From positions 1 through 6,388 of the forward strand of contig CAMPJY010000136.1 of the NCBI GenBank assembly GCA_946887025.1: a stretch of DNA of 6,388 nt, in the 5' to 3' direction. The stretch's first letter is position 1; each line of letters begins with the position of its first letter. This DNA is from an uncultured Salinimicrobium sp. (GTDB lineage: Bacteria > Bacteroidota > Bacteroidia > Flavobacteriales > Flavobacteriaceae). A program made the translations under genes and the position numbers. This document shows, piece after piece, positions 1 through 5,495 of this stretch. Below the pieces are notes generated by a model. The model had not been told where the DNA came from. It searched no databases and saw only the letters and a program-made list of their open reading frames with translations.

Positions 1-426
1 CCGGGCTGCAGTGTCATATATTTCTATAATTACAGGAGAAAGGCTCGGTCCGTATTCCATGGGGTTCATGGTAAGATAGCCGGTATGCAGCATTGCTTCC
101 AGCACCATCAGTTCCACATTGTCCTCCCCTCCCAGGGATTTGGCTTTCTCAAGAAGTGTCTCCGCCTCCTTCAGCTGCTTTTCTTTCTTTTCATTCTCGC
201 TGCTTTCCAAAGCTTCTATTATTTTGATTTCCGAAGCATAATAATAGGGCAGCCAGCGATCGCCTTCCGTCTTGCCAATTTCCTCAAAGCGTTCCACAGC
301 TTCAGTTGGCTGATTCTCTTCCCATAATTTCAGGGCTTCCGACATTCCGGTTTCATAGCTGTCCTGGGCATTTGCGCTGAGGCTGAAGAGGACGGCGGTC
401 AGCAAGGTGTAAATGATCTTTTCCAT
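1..426 (-). CDS. Secreted TPR-like protein, N-terminal part (cut by window edge)
   Basis: This gene reads leftwards and runs off the window edge, so only the first 142 codons are visible. The protein begins MEKIIYTLLTAVLFSLSANA and then QD, a signal peptide with a likely signal peptidase I cut after ANA, so it is probably periplasmic or outer-membrane associated. The mature part is charged and helical, with the helix pairing expected of tetratricopeptide repeats: SEALKLWEENQPTEAVERFE at about residues 29-48, and a KEAETLLEKAKSLG segment at about 90-103 followed by VELMVLEAMLHTGYL. Similar secreted TPR proteins of roughly 200-250 aa are, from memory, common in Flavobacteriia. They have no known enzymatic activity and are presumed to mediate protein contacts. 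The gene is divergent from the exonuclease gene, with a 139-bp spacer in which I could not place a convincing promoter for it. Reading frame and signal peptide are clear; the TPR assignment is an inference. Confidence 0.82.
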   Translation of the reverse strand, partial: MEKIIYTLLTAVLFSLSANAQDSYETGMSEALKLWEENQPTEAVERFEEIGKTEGDRWLPYYYASEIKIIEALESSENEKKEKQLKEAETLLEKAKSLGGEDNVELMVLEAMLHTGYLTMNPMEYGPSLSPVIIEIYDTAAR

Positions 427-565
427 GTTTTTGGTTTTAGGTTATATATTTTCTATGATCCAAAATTGCTACAGAAGAATGAAAAGGGAAATTTTAACTT
501 CCTGAACTGTGGGAATTGGGGGATGAACCGTAAATTGAATTTGGAAATTTGAAGATTTTTTTGAA

Positions 566-1339
566 ATGAAAGTAGCCACTTATAATGTCAATGGGATCAA
601 TGCGCGACTCCCTGTGCTGCTGCGCTGGCTGGAGAAGGAATCGCCGGATGTGGTATGCCTTCAGGAGCTGAAGGCCCCGGATGAGAAGATTCCAAAGGAT
701 GCCATTACCGAGGCGGGATACAACGCCATCTGGCACGGACAGAAAAGCTGGAATGGGGTCGCCATCCTGGCCAAGGGAATGGAAATAAAGGAACTGGAAC
801 GTATACTTCCCGGGGATCCGGAAGATTCCCAGAGCCGCTATATCGAAGCGATGGTCAACGATATCCTGATCGCCTGCCTTTATCTCCCTAACGGCAATCC
901 TGCTCCCGGGCCTAAATACGACTATAAGATGCGCTGGTTCCAGCGGCTTCAGCTTAGGGCAGCTGAACTTTACGCCATGGATATCCCTGTTCTTATTACG
1001 GGGGATTTTAATGTGATGCCCACAGAACTGGACGTTTATAAACCAGAACGCTGGGGAAATGACGCTCTCTTCCGACCCGAGACCCGGGAAGCTTTCCATA
1101 CACTAATGGCACAGGGCTGGACGGACGCCATCAGAAAACTCTACCCCGACAAGGTGATCTACACCTTCTTCGACTATTTCAGGAATGCCTTTGACAGGAA
1201 TGCAGGCCTGCGGATAGATCATTTCCTCTTAAGCCCACACCTAGTGGAGTTTCTTAAAGCTGCGGAAGTGGACTTGGAGGCAAGGTCCTGGGAAAAAACC
1301 AGTGACCATTGCCCAGTGTGGGTGGAATTTGGGGTATAA
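566..1339 (+). CDS. xth: Exonuclease III family AP endonuclease
   Basis: The 257-aa protein is a full-length cytoplasmic exonuclease III/AP endonuclease. It is expected to nick DNA at abasic sites in base excision repair and to remove 3' blocking groups or nucleotides from duplex DNA, using Mg2+. The family's catalytic residues are present in order: N7 in TYNVNG, E34 in CLQELKA, Y106 in YLPNGN, D147 and N149 in GDFNV, D218/H219 in GLRIDHFLLS, and D247/H248 in TSDHCPVW. The YTFFDYFRNAF stretch before GLRIDH is the DNA-binding region typical of bacterial ExoIII rather than human APE1. Length matches the family (about 250-270 aa). The ATG at 566 starts directly with the conserved MKVATYNVNG. A weak candidate promoter is TTG at 516-518, then 17 bp, then TGAATTTG at 536-543, which departs from TAnnTTTG at one base. 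The gene is divergent from the TPR gene and is followed by a separately promoted lipoprotein gene, so it is probably monocistronic. Confidence 0.97.
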   Translation: MKVATYNVNGINARLPVLLRWLEKESPDVVCLQELKAPDEKIPKDAITEAGYNAIWHGQKSWNGVAILAKGMEIKELERILPGDPEDSQSRYIEAMVNDILIACLYLPNGNPAPGPKYDYKMRWFQRLQLRAAELYAMDIPVLITGDFNVMPTELDVYKPERWGNDALFRPETREAFHTLMAQGWTDAIRKLYPDKVIYTFFDYFRNAFDRNAGLRIDHFLLSPHLVEFLKAAEVDLEARSWEKTSDHCPVWVEFGV

Positions 1340-1343
1340 GAAA

Positions 1344-1364
1344 AGATCTGCGAGATCTGCTTTT
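1344..1364 (+). terminator. Weak hairpin with short T run after xth
   Basis: Five bases after the xth stop, AGATCT, GCG, AGATCT forms a 6-bp stem with a 3-nt loop, followed by GC and TTTT. Stem and T run are short, so this is at best a weak rho-independent terminator. The tandem AGATCT could also be chance, because the hexamer is its own reverse complement. Confidence 0.35.
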
Positions 1365-1401
1365 AACTCCATCTTAAGACCCCAAGGTTGAAATTGCTTT
1401 T

Positions 1402-1429
1402 TTTGCTTAACAAAAACCATTTATCTTTA
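1402..1429 (+). promoter_or_regulatory. Candidate Bacteroidota promoter for the lipoprotein gene
   Basis: TTTG at 1402-1405 and TATCTTTA at 1422-1429 resemble the -33 (TTTG) and -7 (TAnnTTTG) elements of the primary sigma factor of Bacteroidota. The -7 box misses only the last G. The spacer is 16 bp, slightly shorter than usual. Transcription would start a few bases downstream of the box, just before the ATG at 1448, which supports that start over an in-frame ATG at 1388 that would lie upstream of the promoter. Confidence 0.4.
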
Positions 1430-1447
1430 ACGCTTAAAGAATCTGAT

Positions 1448-1828
1448 ATGAGAACTTCCATCTTTTCGAAAATACTATTTGGAGCAGCCGTTCTGGGGCT
1501 TGGCTTCCTGACCTCCTGTGGGGACAAGAAATCTGAGGAAACCCAGGCTGCCAATGAAACCACCACTGAAGCTGCAGGGACTGAAACTGCAGAGGGTAAG
1601 GAAACCGCGCAACTGAATCCTGAGCACGGCCTTCCGGGTCACCGATGTGATATTCCCGTGGGTGCACCCTTGAGTTCTGCCACTTCCATGCATACCACCC
1701 CGACTTCAAATAATACGGTGCCGACCAATGTTTCGCCTATCAGGCTGGACAAGACCCCGGCTGTCAATCCGCCACACGGAGAACCGGGTCACGACTGCGC
1801 AGTTCCCGTAGGTGCACCGCTTAAGTAG
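1448..1828 (+). CDS. Small lipoprotein with duplicated HG-x-PGH-x-C motif
   Basis: The 126-aa product begins with a lipoprotein signal peptide: charged MRTSIFSK, a hydrophobic run, then the lipobox LTSC with the lipidated cysteine at residue 24. It is therefore probably anchored in a membrane facing the periplasm or cell surface. Residues 25-55 are a low-complexity linker rich in Glu, Thr and Ala. Two copies of a roughly 20-residue motif follow, at 56-75 and 106-125, separated by a Ser/Thr/Pro-rich linker. The shared pattern is N-P-x-H-G-x-P-G-H-x-C-x-(I/V)-P-V-G-A-P-L, and the copies are exactly 50 residues apart. Two His and one Cys per copy could bind a metal ion or heme, or the Cys residues could pair; this is inference. 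I recall similar NPxHGxPGHRCD motifs in other flavobacterial proteins of unknown function, but know no assigned role. The start at 1448 is preferred over 1388 because it begins a clean signal peptide and lies just after the candidate promoter. Confidence 0.86.
   Translation: MRTSIFSKILFGAAVLGLGFLTSCGDKKSEETQAANETTTEAAGTETAEGKETAQLNPEHGLPGHRCDIPVGAPLSSATSMHTTPTSNNTVPTNVSPIRLDKTPAVNPPHGEPGHDCAVPVGAPLK
1613..1822 (+). repeat. Two coding copies of the HG-x-PGH-x-C motif
   Basis: Copy 1 (1613-1672) encodes LNPEHGLPGHRCDIPVGAPL and copy 2 (1763-1822) encodes VNPPHGEPGHDCAVPVGAPL. Fourteen of 20 residues match, including both His, the Cys, and the ends GH and PVGAPL. Copy 2 ends one codon before the last Lys of the protein. 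Codon use differs between the copies, so the duplication is not recent at the DNA level. Confidence 0.85.
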
Positions 1829-1852
1829 AATTTCTGCAAAAAATATTATGTA

Positions 1853-1893
1853 GACCTGACAGGCATAAAGCTCTGTCAGGTCTTATTTTTTTT
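1853..1893 (+). terminator. Strong rho-independent terminator after the lipoprotein gene
   Basis: GACCTGACAG (1853-1862) pairs perfectly with CTGTCAGGTC (1873-1882) around a 10-nt loop. The stem is followed by TTA and eight consecutive T (1886-1893). It begins 24 bp after the lipoprotein stop and lies 33 bp before the HD-hydrolase ATG, so the two genes are probably separate transcription units. Confidence 0.9.
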
Positions 1894-1926
1894 CCGTAAA
1901 TTAAGCTTTATTAAGCCCCTGAAGCC

Positions 1927-2460
1927 ATGGAAAAAGAAGCCCTCGAATTTGCTGCCAGAGCCCACGGAAGCCAGCAGCGAAAATATACCGAAGAACCTTA
2001 TGTGGAACACCTGAAACGTGTTGCAGAAACCGTCAGGACCGTCCCCCACACCCCTGAAATGATCTCTGCCGCCTACCTGCACGATGTGGTGGAAGATACT
2101 CCCGTCACTATTGAAGAAGTTAAGCGAGAGTTTGGGGAAAAGGTCGCCTCCCTGGTCCACGAGCTCACCGATGAATATATGAAGGAAAATTACCCCCACC
2201 TCAACCGAAGGATGCGGAAGAAGAAGGAGGTGGAGCGCCAGGCTCAGATGAGTCCGGAAGCAAAGACCATCAAGCTGGCCGATGTCATAGACAATACAAT
2301 GGACATCGTGCGTAATGACAAGGGATTTGCACGAAAATATGTTCCCGAAATGGAGGCCCTTACCAATGTTTTAAAAGAAGGGGACCCCGACCTCTACAGC
2401 AGGGCTACAAAAGAGGTGCAAAAGGGGAAGGAAATTCTGAGGAAGGAAAAAAAGTTTTAG
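1927..2460 (+). CDS. Stand-alone HD hydrolase, RelA/SpoT-hydrolase or MESH1 type
   Basis: The 177-aa cytoplasmic protein consists essentially of one HD phosphohydrolase domain like the ppGpp hydrolase half of RelA/SpoT. Visible motifs, in order: QQRKYTEEPYVEHLKRVA (first metal-ligand H28), AAYLHDVVEDTPV (H52, D53 and the E56-D57 pair associated with pyrophosphohydrolysis in Rel/SpoT), FGEKVASLVHELTDE, and KLADVIDN (D119). No synthetase, TGS or ACT domain follows, and the C-terminus is a Lys/Glu-rich tail from about residue 150. By family knowledge the likely activity is Mn2+-dependent removal of 3' pyrophosphate from (p)ppGpp, as in small alarmone hydrolases. A related nucleotide substrate is possible, since MESH1 also dephosphorylates NADPH. 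The ATG at 1927 gives a start at the usual distance from the first His. The gene follows a strong terminator and converges on the M28 peptidase gene. I found no clear promoter in the short upstream gap. Confidence 0.92.
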   Translation: MEKEALEFAARAHGSQQRKYTEEPYVEHLKRVAETVRTVPHTPEMISAAYLHDVVEDTPVTIEEVKREFGEKVASLVHELTDEYMKENYPHLNRRMRKKKEVERQAQMSPEAKTIKLADVIDNTMDIVRNDKGFARKYVPEMEALTNVLKEGDPDLYSRATKEVQKGKEILRKEKKF

Positions 2461-2486
2461 ATTTTATAGATAAAGCTTAATAAATA

Positions 2487-2626
2487 AATTGCCCCGCCTT
2501 TTAAGGCGGGTATTATGATCATCTATTCTAAAAGGGCTTTTGCCCAACTGCAATCGCAATATAAGATTAGGCTAAAGCCTTTTTAATATAAATTCCGAGA
2601 ACCCGGGCTTAAAAGGCCGGGCAATT
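2487..2626. repeat. 140-bp palindromic element with four hairpins (REP/BIME- or MITE-like)
   Basis: This fills most of the 215-bp gap between convergent genes. The ends are inverted repeats: AATTGCCCCGCCTTTTAAG (2487-2505) against the complement of 2608-2626, 18 of 19 matching. A second inner pair, 2528-2545 and 2569-2586, matches at 14 of 18 and shares the same centre near 2556-2557, so the whole unit is an imperfect palindrome. Each part also folds alone: CCCGCCTT/AAGGCGGG (2493-2510), GGGC-TTTT-GCCC (2534-2545), AGGC-TAAA-GCCT then TTTT (2569-2584), and CCCGG.../...CCGGG (2602-2621). The third hairpin has a T run on the plus strand and the second has one on the minus strand, so the element may terminate transcription from both sides. 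No target-site duplication was obvious and no transposase is present here. It resembles paired REP sequences or a small non-autonomous element. Confidence 0.75.
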
Positions 2627-2675
2627 GAAAGATCCCAATCCCTGAAATTAAGATATTACATCTGGACCAAAAAAT

Positions 2676-4226
2676 TTACTCCACCCCTCCCTTCCTGGTC
2701 GGAGACTGCGGCTCAGGCCAGGTCATCTGCTCGCCGGTCCTTTCATTTATTGGTAGATTGGCCTGCTCCCTCGAAGTCCTCTCCGGATCTTCACTCGCCA
2801 TATAAGTAAGGATGGCGGTAAGGATCACATTGTTCCTCACATCGTCAAAAACAATCTTATCATAGGTATCCAGGTTGGTATGCCAGGTGTAGTTCCAGTA
2901 ATCCCAGCTCAGCGAACTTAAACTGAAGGCCGGAGCCCCTGCAGCCACAAAGGAAGCGTAATCAGAACCTCCCCTCCCGGGCATTCCGGGGAAAGATGTC
3001 TCAATATGATCGGTCACCGTATCAGGTACCTTTGCCAGCCAGTCACCCAGGTAATCATAGGCGTGTAAAAATCCACCTCCCGAAATCCTAACTACCCGAC
3101 CAGTTCCATTGTCCTGGTTGAATACCGCCTGCACATTGGCTACAATTTCAGGATGATCCTCGACGAAAGCGCGGGAACCATTCAGTCCCTGCTCCTCACT
3201 TCCCCAAAGACCGATAAGGATGGTCCTCTTCGGATTGGGATACATTTTCTTCAGAATCCTTGCGGCTTCCATCATGGTAATTGTACCAGTTCCATTATCA
3301 GTAGCACCGGTGGCCCCGTCCCAGGAATCGAAATGCGCAGAAAGAATAACATATTCTTCTGGTTTCTCAGTCCCTTCAATTCGTGCGATAGTATTGAAAG
3401 TGGGTTTCATCCCAAGGTCCTTCGATTCTGCCACTACTTTTATCTCAGGTTTGCTGCCGTTTTCAGCTAAACGGTACAGCAACCCGTAATCCTCCAGATT
3501 AATATCCACCGTCGGAATTTCTTTTGTATAGGCCGCAAACACTTTATTGGCGCCAAAGCCTTCCGACCAGCGGGAGGTGAGTATTCCCACCGCTCCGGCC
3601 TCTTCCAGCGCCACGGGAAGGCTGCGGGCAGTATAACCCATCCTCCTGTATTTCTCATTCCAGGCCTCATCCAGCGAATCCTGAAGTTTTTTCATCTTCT
3701 CGAAAGAAGCAGGCGTGGCATACTCCTTCCAGTTCTCCTCCGGCCGCCCTGTTGGCTGTGGCATGGAGATCATTACAAATTTCCCCTTTACTCCGGACAT
3801 CCATTTCTGAAAAGCCAGGGAATCCTGAACCTCCGGAAGAATGATCACCTCAGCTGTGACCCCTTTCTTTTTGGTGGAAGGACTCCAGGCGAGCTGCCGA
3901 CCCACCAGGGTCTGCACTCTGGGGGAAACCATATCAATATGGGTGATCCCTCGTTCCCAGCCTTTCCATTCGCCCCACTGCTGCTTTTCAGCCGGAATCC
4001 CCCAGCTGCCGAATTTCTCGATCGCCCAGTTGTGCGCCTCCAGCATCTGCGGAGTCCCCACCAGACGTGGACCTACTTCATCCAGCAATTCATGCGCAAG
4101 ATCCTCAAGTTGTGAATTATTCTCTGCTTCCTGAACAATGTTTTCAATAACGGCATCCTCCTGGGCCACTGCTATTACTCCTGTAAAAAGGAAACAGATG
4201 AACCAGAATCGGGTAATGTTTTTCAT
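2676..4226 (-). CDS. Exported M28 family zinc metallopeptidase (carboxypeptidase Q type)
   Basis: The 516-aa protein begins with a signal peptide (MKNITRF, hydrophobic core, AVA|QE cut near residue 21), so it acts in the periplasm or outside the cell. Its catalytic domain shows the co-catalytic di-zinc set of family M28: H298 and D300 in SAHFDSWDG, bridging D310 in ATDNGTG, E344 (general base) and E345 in WGSEEQG, D372 in NQDNGTG, and H449 in TWHTNLDT. Between the N-terminal part and the catalytic core, about residues 120-255, lies an insert resembling a protease-associated (PA) domain, with EEAGAVGILTSRW as a typical segment. This order matches plasma glutamate carboxypeptidase/carboxypeptidase Q, which release amino acids from small peptides; the substrate here is unknown. 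The mature part has no cysteine. The in-frame upstream ATG at 4373 is rejected: it lies upstream of a good promoter, the added 49 residues translate an intergenic repeat, and it would bury the signal peptide. Confidence 0.95.
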   Translation of the reverse strand: MKNITRFWFICFLFTGVIAVAQEDAVIENIVQEAENNSQLEDLAHELLDEVGPRLVGTPQMLEAHNWAIEKFGSWGIPAEKQQWGEWKGWERGITHIDMVSPRVQTLVGRQLAWSPSTKKKGVTAEVIILPEVQDSLAFQKWMSGVKGKFVMISMPQPTGRPEENWKEYATPASFEKMKKLQDSLDEAWNEKYRRMGYTARSLPVALEEAGAVGILTSRWSEGFGANKVFAAYTKEIPTVDINLEDYGLLYRLAENGSKPEIKVVAESKDLGMKPTFNTIARIEGTEKPEEYVILSAHFDSWDGATGATDNGTGTITMMEAARILKKMYPNPKRTILIGLWGSEEQGLNGSRAFVEDHPEIVANVQAVFNQDNGTGRVVRISGGGFLHAYDYLGDWLAKVPDTVTDHIETSFPGMPGRGGSDYASFVAAGAPAFSLSSLSWDYWNYTWHTNLDTYDKIVFDDVRNNVILTAILTYMASEDPERTSREQANLPINERTGEQMTWPEPQSPTRKGGVE

Positions 4227-4256
4227 GGGGTAAAGCTTAGGGTTGATGTTATTTTT

Positions 4257-4291
4257 CAAATATATCAATAATTTGAGGTAAAAATTCCAAA
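4257..4291 (-). promoter_or_regulatory. Bacteroidota-type promoter of the M28 peptidase gene
   Basis: Read on the minus strand, TTTG (4288-4291), a 23-bp spacer and TATATTTG (4257-4264) form a -33/-7 pair. The -7 box is a perfect match to TAnnTTTG and the spacer is at the long end of the usual range. Transcription would start around 4250, giving a leader of about 25 nt before the ATG at 4226. The -33 part lies within the AAATTCC repeat. Confidence 0.6.
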
Positions 4292-4357
4292 AATTCAAAT
4301 TCCAAATTCCAAAACCCAAATACGTATTGGAATTTGGGATTTGATTTATTGGAATTT
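4282..4357. repeat. AAATTCC/GGAATTT intergenic inverted repeat
   Basis: The heptamer AAATTCC occurs at 4282-4288, 4297-4303 and 4304-4310. Its complement GGAATTT follows at 4329-4335 and 4351-4357. CCCAAA (4315-4320) is mirrored by TTTGGG (4333-4338). The arms 4297-4320 and 4333-4357 can pair at about 20 of 25 positions. Translated, such DNA gives FGIWNL-like peptides, which inflate N-termini of predicted proteins in flavobacterial genomes. It overlaps the -33 part of the peptidase promoter. Confidence 0.6.
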
Positions 4358-4581
4358 CTTTCACCTGACTCATTTTCAGGAAAACTGACGGATTGGCTAA
4401 AAACTTTATTTTCCTCTATCCTCCCATCAATAAAGGGCTCAAAGTGATTTAGAGCAAGGTTTCTAAAATTTTTCCCAAAATATGGCACTCCCGTACGGTC
4501 TTTGCACCCTTTATCCCGAAAGCGGCATTTTCGGATAAAATCACGGGAAACGGCCGCATATTATTAATTAAAAACAACAAA
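4358..4581. other. Gene-free divergent spacer upstream of the first proC
   Basis: This is the rest of the 355-bp gene-free gap between the peptidase and the first proC. I see no convincing gene: a 79-codon minus-strand frame ending at 4249 is partly translated repeat. No clear TAnnTTTG box for proC was found. A palindrome CCGTACGG lies at 4492-4499. Just after it, at 4511-4538, is a hairpin with ten pairs and one bulged C (TTATC-C-CCGAAA against TTTCGGATAA, loop GCGGCAT), ending 43 bp before the ATG. It has no T run and could be a leader structure or an operator; function is unknown. Confidence 0.4.
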
Positions 4582-5385
4582 ATGAAAGTATTGGTAATCG
4601 GAGCAGGAAACATGGGACTCACTTATGCAGAAGGCATGGCTACCTCTCCCTTACTCAACCACAGGAAACTGATGGTTTTCGATATTTCCGCAGAAAAAAT
4701 AGCATTTTTAAACCAGATGGAAACCTTTGATGTTTATGAGAACATCGAGGATTGCCTGCCCAAGGCTGACGTGGTGTTTCTGGCAGTAAAACCGTATCAC
4801 AGCGAGGAACTTTTTGAAAAAATAAAATCCATGGTCAACGAGCAGCAGATCTTCGTTTCCCTGATGGCGGGGGTCACCATAGAGACTATCCAGAAGGGCC
4901 TCGGAATAAAAAAAGTGGTCCGCACCATGCCCAATCTTCCCGCACAGGTGGGAAAAGGGGTCACCTCCTATACCGAAGCCGCTGAAGTTTCGAGGGTGGA
5001 GCTGCTGATGGTCCGCAACCTGCTCGACACCACGGGAAAATCCATTCGGGTCAAGAACGAGAATTTCATTGACGCCTCCACGGGAATTTCAGGAAGCGGG
5101 CCGGCCTATGTGTTCTATTTCATGCAATCCATGATGGAAGCTGCCCTGAAAATGGGCTTTTCTGAAAATGACTCCAAAGTACTGGTAAGCCAGACCTTTG
5201 AAGGGGCGGTGGAACTCTTCAACCAGAACAGCATCTCCCCCAACACCTGGATGGAACGCGTGGCTTCCAAAGGTGGAACCACCCGCGCCGCGCTGGATTC
5301 CATGGAAGACAACAATGTGAAGGAACTGATTAAAGACGCCGCTTACGCCGCCTTTGACAGGGCTGTGGAGTTGGGAGAGGAATAA
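4582..5385 (+). CDS. proC: Pyrroline-5-carboxylate reductase, copy 1
   Basis: The 267-aa cytoplasmic enzyme reduces 1-pyrroline-5-carboxylate to L-proline with NAD(P)H, the last step of proline synthesis. The N-terminal Rossmann fold starts with the dinucleotide motif GAGNMG (residues 7-12). VRTMPNLPAQVGKG (113-126) is the conserved loop between strands near the cofactor. The C-terminal dimerisation and catalytic domain carries ASTGISGSGPAYVFYF (165-180) and the family signature ERVASKGGTTRAAL (225-238), whose Thr pair lies at the active site. Length fits bacterial ProC. The ATG at 4582 starts directly with the Rossmann strand MKVLVIG, so the start is secure. It is the first of two tandem proC genes on the same strand, with 110 bp between them. 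Nothing in the sequence suggests a lost catalytic residue. A weak AT-rich inverted repeat (AAATTC/GAATTT, 5384-5402) overlaps the stop codon and is a poor terminator candidate. Confidence 0.96.
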   Translation: MKVLVIGAGNMGLTYAEGMATSPLLNHRKLMVFDISAEKIAFLNQMETFDVYENIEDCLPKADVVFLAVKPYHSEELFEKIKSMVNEQQIFVSLMAGVTIETIQKGLGIKKVVRTMPNLPAQVGKGVTSYTEAAEVSRVELLMVRNLLDTTGKSIRVKNENFIDASTGISGSGPAYVFYFMQSMMEAALKMGFSENDSKVLVSQTFEGAVELFNQNSISPNTWMERVASKGGTTRAALDSMEDNNVKELIKDAAYAAFDRAVELGEE

Positions 5386-5447
5386 ATTCTCCCTCCGAAT
5401 TTAGCAATTCATTTACTTTTTTGGTCAATCCAATGCTTTCTACCGAT

Positions 5448-5467
5448 TAACTTTTTAAAAAAAGTTA
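5448..5467. other. AT-rich hairpin between the two proC genes
   Basis: TAACTTTT pairs with AAAAGTTA around a 4-nt loop, with only one G-C pair. It could be a weak attenuating structure or a chance AT-rich palindrome. It overlaps two poor -7-like strings for the second proC: TAACTTTT (5448-5455) with a TTG 24 bp upstream, and TAGCTTTA (5466-5473) without a good -33. Whether the second proC has its own promoter or is co-transcribed is therefore open. Confidence 0.3.
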
Positions 5468-5495
5468 GCTTTACCTAAATTCTAAAGTGTTCGGC

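Noticed and set aside
85..327. Plus-strand 80-codon frame inside the TPR gene
   Set aside because: It is antisense to a frame with a signal peptide and TPR-like helices; its Phe/Leu-rich product is typical of antisense to Glu/Lys-rich coding sequence.
1388..1447. 20-residue N-terminal extension of the lipoprotein
   Set aside because: It would start upstream of the candidate promoter and add a second hydrophobic stretch before a complete lipoprotein signal peptide.
1900..2481. ATTAAGCTTTAT (1900-1911) and its complement (2470-2481) flanking the HD gene
   Set aside because: Only 12 AT-rich bases around the self-complementary AAGCTT, which also occurs upstream of the peptidase. Too weak to argue for a mobile cassette.
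4227..4373. 49-residue N-terminal extension of the M28 peptidase
   Set aside because: It translates the AAATTCC repeat, lies mostly upstream of a good promoter, and would place an obvious signal peptide in the interior of the protein.
4249..4488. Minus-strand 79-codon reading frame
   Set aside because: Its C-terminal part is translated repeat, it shows no recognisable motif and it overlaps the peptidase promoter.
4482..4506. Possible sigma-54 promoter (TGGCAC ... TTTGCA)
   Set aside because: The GG and GC are 20 bases apart, whereas a -24/-12 promoter needs 12.
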